This document shows, in pieces, positions 26,775-34,719 of a stretch of 64,000 nt of DNA. The notes beneath the pieces were generated by a model. The model was not told the DNA's origin. It ran no database searches and was given only the letters and a program-made list of their open reading frames with translations. Made by a program: the position numbers and the translations under genes. Within the stretch, counting starts at the first letter, position 1; every line of letters starts with the position of its first letter. Origin of the DNA: Rapidithrix thailandica. Lineage in GTDB: Bacteria; Bacteroidota; Bacteroidia; Cytophagales; Flammeovirgaceae. The DNA lies in contig NZ_JBDKWZ010000005.1 of NCBI RefSeq assembly GCF_039710355.1, positions 423,042 to 487,041 on the forward strand. Direction: 5' to 3'.

Positions 26775-26819
26775 ATACAAACCCTTCATGAGATGAAACT
26801 CTTGAAGGGTTTCTTGTAT
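26775..26819. terminator. Bidirectional terminator
   Basis: A long near-perfect stem (ATACAAACCCTTCATGAG against CTCTTGAAGGGTTTCTTGTAT) lies between the converging susD and FG-GAP genes and should end both transcripts. Confidence 0.85.
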
Positions 26820-26833
26820 AGATAAAAGAGGGG

Positions 26834-29800
26834 TCACGGATCGCTTCTTTTGTTTTTGGCTTGCACTCGGATGATTTGTATAAGATCATTATTATTCGCT
26901 ACCAAAACCCATTGTTCTTGAGTGTTTTGAAGCAATACCATGTCTTTTACATCCCCTTTGGTGCAAAAGCCACTTTGCGTGGCTGGTACTTCTTGAAAAC
27001 GGCCTTTGCCATTGCCTAGCAATAAAAGGCCTATGCCGGCATCGTTGCGGGGAGTTTCCACTTCGGAAGCGTAGAGATTGCCGGCAATTAACAAATCCAG
27101 GTGTTTGTCCTGGTTGAAATCTTCGATGAGTAGGGCATTGACCGAGCTGATTTGAGCAAGGTTGGGAAGAGGGTGCCCTTTGTATTGGCCATTGCCCAGG
27201 TTTTCATAATACATATTGGCGAAGTTATGTACTTTATAGTTCAGTGCTTGATTGATATTCTGAAGACCGTAAACTTCAACCAGGTTGGAGGTGGCAAAAG
27301 ATTGATAGTCGGGAAATTTCTTTTTCAGTAAAGGGACTTGTTCTGAAGAACACTGCCGCCCTCTTACCGGATACAATTCCCCGAAATTATAGTACCCCAG
27401 TACTATATCCATAGAACCATTGTGGTCAAAGTCGTTGTAGTGCACCGTAAAAGGTTCATCGTACGTAGCTTTGTATTTGTAATTCAAGCCTAAGTTTCCG
27501 GCAATGATGTCTTGGTCTCCATCCTGATCCATATCTGCCACCGCGATACGAAACCACCAACCGGTCTCTTTGGCGAAGCCCATGGCTTCGGTTTGATCCG
27601 CAAATTCGCTTCCTGTGTTTTGTAAAAATGTGACCGGCATCCATTCCCCTACTACAATTAAATCTTGCAAGCCATCCTGGTTAAAATCCGTCCAAGTGGC
27701 ATCAGTCACCATACCCAGTTTTTTTAAGTTTTTGAAATATTGTTGAGAAATGTCTTTGAATTTTCCCCCGTCATTTCGCAGCAAATAACTCCGGGCAGGT
27801 GCCGGATAATGCCCGGGAACTTGCCTGCCTCCTATAAATAGGTCCAGGTCCCCGTCTTGGTCAAAATCAGCAGGAACTACCCGGGAGCCGCTTGCTTTGA
27901 TAGTGGGCAATGCATGTTTTTCTTTTTGGAAAGTTCCGTTTCCCTGATTTATATACAAGCGGTCCTGATAGTGTTTGTCTCCTGCTTCGTACTCATTGCC
28001 GCCACTGACCACATACAAGTCCATATCCCCGTCTTGGTCCGCATCAAAAAACACAGCCCCCAAGTCTTCACAATCTTGGTCTTCTTGCCAGGGAGCATTT
28101 TTCGATTCATGAAAACTGCCCTTTCGGGAAGATTGAAGATAAAGTACTCCGCTTTGTCCCATTGCCCCGCCAATATAGAAATCTTCCAAGCCGTCATGAT
28201 TGACATCCGCGACAGCCAGGCAAGGGCCAAAATTGGACATTTTATGAGGAAGCAATACTTCTCTGGCAAAATCATTATAACTGTTTTCACGGTGCCGGAA
28301 GTCCACAGCACTTTGTTGTGTGAGGTCCTTGAATAAAGGGGGAGACGGTGAGTTTATCTGGGTTTTTGTTTTTTTTGCAAGCCGATAATCAAGGGTAAGT
28401 ATTTGGTCGGCATTCAGGTCGTACAGCGTTTGAGTTTTACCATCCGGCCATCTGACAGTTACCTGTTGCACTTGGTGAATCCTTCCAAGTCCGAAGTGGG
28501 CTATGGGCTCGCTGGTAGAATAGAAGCCATGAATATTGGCCAGGTATTGTACTTGGCTGCCCCGTTCTGTTGTAATGCTTACTTGGCTGCCAATATAGGA
28601 AATATCATCTGCCGGATACTTAAATTTTATTCTTAGAAAATGTTGCTGGGGATAAAGAGCCCGGAGGTTGTTTTTATATACATGTGCTACATCGTCTACA
28701 TTGTTGACAACAATGTCCAAATCGCCGTCATTATCCAAATCGCCAAATGCTGCCCCGTTGGAAAATGAAGGATGATTGAAACCCCATTCCCGGATTACCT
28801 TGGTAAAAGTAAGGTCACCATTGTTCCGGAACATGTAATTAGGAAGCTTTTCGGAGGGCAGTAACTCTAACATTTCTTCCATATTGACAATATCAAAAAA
28901 ATTGACTTCTCCCGCATTGGGATGCCTTGCCACAAACGTTCTGGCAACACTGTCTACATACCCCGGAAATTTTTTATTTGCATCATTGTCCCGGATGTCC
29001 CGTTTCAAACCATTGGTTACAAACAAGTCAGGATAGCCATCATTGTCAAAATCAGCCAACAAAGGGCACCAACTCCAATCCGTGCTGGAGAGTCCTGCGA
29101 GTTGAGCGATTTCACTAAAGCGGCCGTTACCATTGTTTAGCTGTAGGGTATTGAACATGTATTGATAATGCCCGCCGGACTGTTGTACTTTCCAGAAGCT
29201 TTCGGGATTCATACCACTCATATTGGTTTTAATTCTGCGGTTGTCCTCTGCGGCCATGTCCAATACAAAAATATCCATCCAACCATCCCGGTTGATGTCT
29301 CCACTGACATTGCCCATGCTGAAATTGGAAATATGCTTCATTGCCGTATCAATCACATTCGTAAATGTTCCGTTTTGATTATTGAGGTAGAGAAAATCAG
29401 GAGCATCGTAATCGTTGGAGAGGTAAAGATCCGGCCACTGGTCATTGTTAAAATCACTTACACATACGCCCAAGGCATAGCCGGGTTTGTACATCCCGGC
29501 TTGCCGGGTGACATCGGTGAATACCGGGTGTTTCAATTTTTTATCATAGTTATTTTGATACAAGCGGGCAGTGTATTTGGGGTCCTTGGTATCGGTGCCG
29601 AATAGGGGCGAGTAATTTCCCAAATTAGGAGGTTGATTCAGTACATATACATCCAGGTCCCCATCTTTATCGTAATCAAAAAATGTGGCATGACGGGTAC
29701 GGTGGTCATCTGCCAACCCGTATTCTTCGGCCATTTCTTTGAATACAGGTATCCCTTCCGGAGTATTTCCCTGATGGATATAGAGTTTGTTTTTGCGAAT

Positions 29801-30217
29801 GGCAGGGTTATGGTCGTATAAATCTTTGCTTACATAAATATCCAACAGCCCGTCAGCATTAATGTCTATCAGGGTAACCCCTGAAGACCAACTTCCATCG
29901 TCATGAATACCTGCTTTTTGAGTGATTTCTTCAAACCGGAAGGCTCCTCGGTTAAGGTACAACTGATCGCCCACCAAGTTGCCCGTAAAATAGATATCTA
30001 ATAAACCATCCTGGTTCAAATCCCCTAAACCTACTCCTCCGCCATTGTAGTAGTTGTTATAGATCAGAATATTCCGGTCTTTTTCATCCGTGACCGTATT
30101 GGTAAAAGTAATATCTGTATCGCTGGGTGGAAGCAGGGAAAATAAAGTGGACTCTTGCGCCTGACTACCAGCCATGCTCCACACCATCAGTCCAAGATTC
30201 AGTAATAGTTTTTTCAT
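26834..30217 (-). CDS. FG-GAP/VCBS repeat surface protein with ASPIC/UnbV domain
   Basis: An 1127-residue exported protein (signal peptide MKKLLLNLGLMVWSMAGSQAQ). Residues ~50-500 hold a first set of FG-GAP repeats, each with an acidic calcium-binding loop (DLNQDGLLDIYFTG, DINADGLLDIYVSK, DYDKDGDLDVYVLN, DFDNDGYPDLFVTN). An ASPIC/UnbV domain follows at ~525-615 (IGSQVSITTERGSQVQYL, then HFGLGRIHQVQQVTVRWPDG), then a second repeat set (~640-1110, DVNHDGLEDFYIGG, DFDQDGDLDLFIGG and others). These proteins form two beta-propeller-like halves and are common next to SusC/SusD genes in Bacteroidota, with a presumed surface binding role. This one is convergent with the second susCD pair. No catalytic motif is seen. 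Confidence 0.92.
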   Translation of the reverse strand: MKKLLLNLGLMVWSMAGSQAQESTLFSLLPPSDTDITFTNTVTDEKDRNILIYNNYYNGGGVGLGDLNQDGLLDIYFTGNLVGDQLYLNRGAFRFEEITQKAGIHDDGSWSSGVTLIDINADGLLDIYVSKDLYDHNPAIRKNKLYIHQGNTPEGIPVFKEMAEEYGLADDHRTRHATFFDYDKDGDLDVYVLNQPPNLGNYSPLFGTDTKDPKYTARLYQNNYDKKLKHPVFTDVTRQAGMYKPGYALGVCVSDFNNDQWPDLYLSNDYDAPDFLYLNNQNGTFTNVIDTAMKHISNFSMGNVSGDINRDGWMDIFVLDMAAEDNRRIKTNMSGMNPESFWKVQQSGGHYQYMFNTLQLNNGNGRFSEIAQLAGLSSTDWSWCPLLADFDNDGYPDLFVTNGLKRDIRDNDANKKFPGYVDSVARTFVARHPNAGEVNFFDIVNMEEMLELLPSEKLPNYMFRNNGDLTFTKVIREWGFNHPSFSNGAAFGDLDNDGDLDIVVNNVDDVAHVYKNNLRALYPQQHFLRIKFKYPADDISYIGSQVSITTERGSQVQYLANIHGFYSTSEPIAHFGLGRIHQVQQVTVRWPDGKTQTLYDLNADQILTLDYRLAKKTKTQINSPSPPLFKDLTQQSAVDFRHRENSYNDFAREVLLPHKMSNFGPCLAVADVNHDGLEDFYIGGAMGQSGVLYLQSSRKGSFHESKNAPWQEDQDCEDLGAVFFDADQDGDMDLYVVSGGNEYEAGDKHYQDRLYINQGNGTFQKEKHALPTIKASGSRVVPADFDQDGDLDLFIGGRQVPGHYPAPARSYLLRNDGGKFKDISQQYFKNLKKLGMVTDATWTDFNQDGLQDLIVVGEWMPVTFLQNTGSEFADQTEAMGFAKETGWWFRIAVADMDQDGDQDIIAGNLGLNYKYKATYDEPFTVHYNDFDHNGSMDIVLGYYNFGELYPVRGRQCSSEQVPLLKKKFPDYQSFATSNLVEVYGLQNINQALNYKVHNFANMYYENLGNGQYKGHPLPNLAQISSVNALLIEDFNQDKHLDLLIAGNLYASEVETPRNDAGIGLLLLGNGKGRFQEVPATQSGFCTKGDVKDMVLLQNTQEQWVLVANNNDLIQIIRVQAKNKRSDP

Positions 30218-30757
30218 GGTTTTTGGCTTTAGAGAATAAGAGATAGTGGTATGGGGGTAGTTGAGGGTTTGGATTTGTATTGTTTTCTGTCAAAGCCAAG
30301 TGTACTGTAGGGTGGAATAAAGGACAAGGTTTGTTGCGATGCTTGGAGGGCTTTGCAAAACTTCTGAGGTTTCTCTGATTCAAATGACTGGTAAAAGTCA
30401 AAATTATCTCCTAAATTTAATAATAAAATATGGCCTTTGGAACCAAGTACCCTTCCTTTGAGCAAGTTTGTTTGGATAATTTATCTCCCCGGTATGATTG
30501 CCTAAGCCTTTTTTCCTTCGTGAGAATCCGTTACGGATAGAATTACCTGTGTATACAATAAATTTAACCGTAAAAATAAAATGACTGCCTGAGTTGCACT
30601 TTCTGTCCAGCTAGTTTTTCTTTAGATTTGCATGTATAAAAAATGCATAAAAACGCATAATATGTGTATATTTTGCTTATATTCGTGGGGAAATTGGGTG
30701 AAAACTTAGGGAATTCGCGCATTTTTCCTGTATGAATCGCTGTTAATAGATTATTTC
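30218..30757. promoter_or_regulatory. Divergent intergenic region before the N-glycan gene set
   Basis: No supported gene. It holds an 11-base palindrome TCCGTTACGGA (30527-30537), a perfect -7 element TAGATTTG (30623-30630) without a clear -33, and directly after it A/T-rich repeats of GCATAA, two of them exactly 10 bp apart (AAATGCATAA and AAACGCATAA, 30641-30660). The start site of the GH125 transcript probably lies near 30637. Confidence 0.45.
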
Positions 30758-32185
30758 ATGAAGATTACCAGACGTGATTTTGTGAAAACGAGCGGTATAG
30801 CTACAGCCGGCATAGCTACCGGGATAGCCATTCCTTCGGTTTCGTATGCGAAAAAATACACGAGTAACCGACCGGTAAAAAAAGAACGGAACTTTACCAG
30901 TATGGCTGTGGAAGCCACTATTGAGAACGTGAAAAAAGGTCTTGCCGACCCGGAGTTGGCGTGGCTGTTTGAGAATTGCTTTCCCAATACCTTGGATACC
31001 ACTGTCAGTTATGCTGAAAAAAACGGCAAACCGGATACATTTATAATTACCGGCGATATCCATGCCATGTGGTTGAGGGATTCTACCGCTCAGGTGTGGC
31101 CTTACCTGCCTTTAATGAAGGAGGATGAGAAATTGCAAAAACTGGTTGCCGGCCTGGTAAACCGCCAGACCCAATGTATCCTGATTGATCCGTATGCCAA
31201 TGCGTTTAATGATGGGCCTACCGGAAGTGAATGGGAAAAGGACCTGACGGAGATGAAGCCGGAATTGCATGAGAGAAAATGGGAAATTGATTCTTTGTGT
31301 TACGCAGTCCGGTTGGCGCATGGGTATTGGAAAAGGACAGGTGATACCTCTGTGTTTGACGAAGATTGGAAAAAAGCTTCCTATTTAATTGTCAAGACAT
31401 TCAAGGAACAACAACGCCTAGACGGAAACGGGCCTTACAGTTTTATGCGGGTGACCGAGCGGCAAACCGATACGGTCGCTGGTGCGGGGTATGGCAATCC
31501 TATCAAGCCTGTGGGGCTGATTTGCTCTACTTTCAGGCCTTCTGACGATGCCACCATTTATCCCTTCCTGGTGCCTTCCAACTATTTTGCCGTCACTTCT
31601 TTGAAACAGTTGGCTACCATTCACACAGAGGTGTTGAAGAATCCGGAATTTGCCAAGGAATGCAAAGATTTGGCGTATACAGTAGAGCAAGCGCTACAAC
31701 AATATGCCATACACGAGCATCCGTATTTCGGGCGTATTTATGCCTTCGAAGTGGATGGCTTTGGTAATAAAGTCTTTATGGACGATGCCAATGTGCCAAG
31801 TCTATTGTCCATGCCTTATCTGGATGCTTGTGATGTGAACGATGATATTTATCAAAATACCCGGAAATTTCTCTTCAGTGAATTTAATCCGTATTATTTC
31901 CGAGGAAAAGCGGCCGATGGTATTGGCGGACCACATGTGGGAATGGATATGATTTGGCCAATGAGCATCGTGATGCGTGCTTTTACGTCCACAGACGAAG
32001 AAGAAATACGGCAATGCATCCGGCTTTTGAAAGCGACCCATGGCGGTACGGGCTTTATGCATGAAAGCTTCCATAAAGACGATCCGAAAAACTTTTCCCG
32101 CAAGTGGTTTGCCTGGGCCAATACCTTATTCGGGGAGTTGATTTTAAAACTATATCAAGAAAAACCTCAACTGTTAGAAGTATAA
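30758..32185 (+). CDS. GH125 exo-alpha-mannosidase, exported
   Basis: A 475-residue metal-independent alpha-mannosidase of family GH125, whose known members remove alpha-1,6-linked mannose. The N-terminus has a twin-arginine signal (TRRDFVKTSGIATAGIA). Family landmarks include NCFPNTLDTTVSY, GDIHAMWLRDSTAQVWPYLP (~99-118), RPSDDATIYPFLVPSNYFA (~257-275), GPHVGMDMIWPMSIVMRAF (~390-408) and FHKDDPKNFSRKWFAWANTL near the end. Length is typical. It starts the five-gene + strand set and is followed 32 bp later by a GH92 mannosidase. The pair suits removal of alpha-mannose from N-glycans. Confidence 0.95.
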   Translation: MKITRRDFVKTSGIATAGIATGIAIPSVSYAKKYTSNRPVKKERNFTSMAVEATIENVKKGLADPELAWLFENCFPNTLDTTVSYAEKNGKPDTFIITGDIHAMWLRDSTAQVWPYLPLMKEDEKLQKLVAGLVNRQTQCILIDPYANAFNDGPTGSEWEKDLTEMKPELHERKWEIDSLCYAVRLAHGYWKRTGDTSVFDEDWKKASYLIVKTFKEQQRLDGNGPYSFMRVTERQTDTVAGAGYGNPIKPVGLICSTFRPSDDATIYPFLVPSNYFAVTSLKQLATIHTEVLKNPEFAKECKDLAYTVEQALQQYAIHEHPYFGRIYAFEVDGFGNKVFMDDANVPSLLSMPYLDACDVNDDIYQNTRKFLFSEFNPYYFRGKAADGIGGPHVGMDMIWPMSIVMRAFTSTDEEEIRQCIRLLKATHGGTGFMHESFHKDDPKNFSRKWFAWANTLFGELILKLYQEKPQLLEV

Positions 32186-32217
32186 ATCTCTTGATAGTGA
32201 ACATAGAAATAGAGAAC

Positions 32218-34605
32218 ATGACTGACATTAACGTAATTATTCTTACAACGACCCTATTGGGCTTGGCAGCTACTATTTTCCTGCGAGGCTTGTATAAAAT
32301 TTTGAACAAGAGAACGGTATTGCTTGCAACCTCTGCGGCATTGGTCTTGGCCTCTTGTGGAGAAAAATCTCCGACTGAAAAAAGTGCTGGCACAGAGCGT
32401 CAAAAGTTGACAAATTTTGTGGATCCGTTTATCGGAACGGCTGACCATGGGCATACTTATCCGGGGGCTACGGTTCCTTTTGGAATGGTACAATTAAGTC
32501 CTGACAACGGTATCAGTGATTGGGATTGGTGCTCAGGGTATAACTATATTGACTCGGTAGTGGTAGGGTTTAGCCATACCCACTTGAGCGGTACGGGAAT
32601 TGGCGATTTGTGCGATGTTTTGTTAATGCCTACCAATGCAGATGTGGACTTCAGCAAACGCATTAAGTCGCGGGATGATTATGATTTCAAGTCATTGTAT
32701 TCTCACGACAAAGAATCAGCCTCTCCGGGTTATTATTCCGTATGGTTGGAAGATCCGAAGATCCAGGTGGAATTGACCGCTACGGAAAGAGCCGGATTTC
32801 ATAAATACACCTTTGACAATGCCAGCAACCCCTCGGTAGTACTCGATTTGAGCTATGCCGTAAACTGGGATCGCCCGACCAAAACATTTATCCGGATTGA
32901 AAACGACTCAACCGTATCGGGATACCGCTTTTCCAAAGGTTGGGCGGACGATCAGAGAGTCTTCTTCCATATTCAGTTTTCCAAGCCTTTTACATCTTTC
33001 CAAGCGGCTTCGGATACGCTGATACAGGAAAAAGGCCAGACAGAAATCGAAAGCCAGGCAGCCAAAGCATTGTTTGCATTTGATTTGACAGAAAAAGAAG
33101 AAGTATTGGTAAAGGTGGGAATCTCATCGGCCAGTGCGGAAGGTGCTAAAAATAATCTGTATGCCGAAATCCCCGCCTGGGACTTTGCGCAAGTTCGTCA
33201 GGATGCTGAAAACAAGTGGGAGAAAGAGTTGCAAAAAGTAAAGGTGAACTCTCAGGACAAAGAACTGAAAACCATCTTCTATACCGCTTTGTACCATTCG
33301 CAGCTGGCTCCGGTATTGCACTCTGACCGGGACGGTATGTACAAAGGTGCCAATGGCGAATACATAAAGGCCGAAGGGTTTGACTATTATACTACATTTT
33401 CCCTTTGGGATACTTTCCGGGCCAACAATCCTCTGTTTACCATTCTTCAACAAGACCGGGTAAACGATATGATTCGCTCTATGTTGGCTTTTTACAAAGA
33501 GCATGGCTTGTTGCCGGTATGGGCGTTATCGGCCAACGAAACCAATACCATGACGGGCTATCATGCCATTCCGGTGATTGCCGATGCCTACTTGAAGGGC
33601 TTTAGAGATTACGATGTAGAGTTGGCTTTTGAAGCAATGAAGGCAAGCGGTATGCAGGATATTCGCGGGGTCAAATTTTTGAAAGAATACAATTATATCC
33701 CTTCTGATTTGGAAGTAGAAGCAGTCACCAAAACCTTGGAATATGCGTATGATGATTGGTGTATCGCGCAAGTGGCCAAGGAGATGGGGAAAACAGAAGA
33801 TTACGAATACTTTATGAACCGCGCGACCAGCTACCGGAATATCTTTGATCCGGTAACGGGATTTATGAGGGGGAAGATGAAGGACGGAAGCTGGAGAGAT
33901 CCTTTCGACCCGAAACGCTCATCTCATCGCGTAGATACGGACTATACGGAAGGAAATGCCTGGCAACATAGCTGGTTTGTGCCGCATGACGTACAAGGCT
34001 TGATCAACTTATTCGGAAGCAAAGAGCGCTTTATCACCAAGTTGGATTCCTTGTTCAGTGAATCTTCGGAAATCACCGGAGAGAATGTGTCTGTGGATAT
34101 TTCCGGCTTGATCGGGCAATATGCACATGGCAACGAACCTAGCCATCACATTGCTTATATGTACACTTATGCCGGGGCTCCCTGGAAAACGCAGGAGACC
34201 ATCCGGGACATTATGAAGAAGATGTATACGACCGAACCCAACGGACTCTGCGGAAACGAAGACTGTGGCCAGATGTCGGCTTGGTACCTGTTCAGTGCCA
34301 TGGGCTTTTACCCGGTGAACCCGGCCGAGGGCGTCTATGTGATTGGCAGCCCATTGTTTGAAGCAACCAGTATTGAAGTGGGAGCTGGCAAAACATTTAC
34401 CGTAAAAGCTGAAAATGTATCGAAAGAGAATAAATATATCCAGGAAGCAAGTTTGAACGGAGCGGCTTTTAACAAAACCTATATCACTCACCAAGAAGTA
34501 ATGGCTGGGGGTGAGTTAGTCTTGAAAATGGGAAAAGAACCTAATAAGGCCTGGGCAACGGCTTCGGAGAGCATTCCTCCGTCAATGAGCCCATCGCAAT
34601 TATAG
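32218..34605 (+). CDS. GH92 alpha-mannosidase lipoprotein
   Basis: A 795-residue (from the ATG) calcium-dependent alpha-mannosidase of family GH92. Family signatures: VDPFIGTADHGHTYPGATVP, GFSHTHLSGTG, TTFSLWDTFRANNPLFT, GNAWQHSWFVPHDVQGLI, GNEPSHHIAYMYTYAGAPWK and GNEDCGQMSAWYLFSAMGFY (which includes the acidic residues of the active site). The start is uncertain: from the ATG at 32218 the protein has a hydrophobic segment before its lipobox (ATSAALVLASC), while the in-frame TTG at 32302 would give a normal lipoprotein signal (NKRTVLLATSAALVLASC). GH92 enzymes trim alpha-1,2/1,3-mannose from high-mannose N-glycans, which fits the GH125 and glycosylasparaginase genes beside it. Confidence 0.95.
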   Translation: MTDINVIILTTTLLGLAATIFLRGLYKILNKRTVLLATSAALVLASCGEKSPTEKSAGTERQKLTNFVDPFIGTADHGHTYPGATVPFGMVQLSPDNGISDWDWCSGYNYIDSVVVGFSHTHLSGTGIGDLCDVLLMPTNADVDFSKRIKSRDDYDFKSLYSHDKESASPGYYSVWLEDPKIQVELTATERAGFHKYTFDNASNPSVVLDLSYAVNWDRPTKTFIRIENDSTVSGYRFSKGWADDQRVFFHIQFSKPFTSFQAASDTLIQEKGQTEIESQAAKALFAFDLTEKEEVLVKVGISSASAEGAKNNLYAEIPAWDFAQVRQDAENKWEKELQKVKVNSQDKELKTIFYTALYHSQLAPVLHSDRDGMYKGANGEYIKAEGFDYYTTFSLWDTFRANNPLFTILQQDRVNDMIRSMLAFYKEHGLLPVWALSANETNTMTGYHAIPVIADAYLKGFRDYDVELAFEAMKASGMQDIRGVKFLKEYNYIPSDLEVEAVTKTLEYAYDDWCIAQVAKEMGKTEDYEYFMNRATSYRNIFDPVTGFMRGKMKDGSWRDPFDPKRSSHRVDTDYTEGNAWQHSWFVPHDVQGLINLFGSKERFITKLDSLFSESSEITGENVSVDISGLIGQYAHGNEPSHHIAYMYTYAGAPWKTQETIRDIMKKMYTTEPNGLCGNEDCGQMSAWYLFSAMGFYPVNPAEGVYVIGSPLFEATSIEVGAGKTFTVKAENVSKENKYIQEASLNGAAFNKTYITHQEVMAGGELVLKMGKEPNKAWATASESIPPSMSPSQL

Positions 34606-34614
34606 TATAGTAAT

Positions 34615-34676
34615 GTATATAGTAATAAAATAAGAAGCCTCAAGTGTGGGGCAACAAACAAAGTATATAGTAATAA
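34615..34676. repeat. Direct repeat in the GH92-nagB gap
   Basis: The 14-mer GTATATAGTAATAA occurs at 34615-34628 and again at 34663-34676, with a related TATAGTATAGTAAT just before the first. They are 48 bp apart in an A/T-rich gap. They may be regulatory sites or a slipped duplication. Confidence 0.6.
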
Positions 34677-34719
34677 GTAATTTTTAACGAATCATTAATA
34701 ACAAAACCCTATTTTACTA

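Noticed and set aside
30229..30465. 78-codon minus-strand frame upstream of the FG-GAP gene
   Set aside because: No recognisable domain or signal; its end runs up to the leader of the FG-GAP gene. A real small gene cannot be fully excluded.
34009..34494. 161-codon minus-strand frame
   Set aside because: Antisense to the GH92 signature region; a shadow of that gene.
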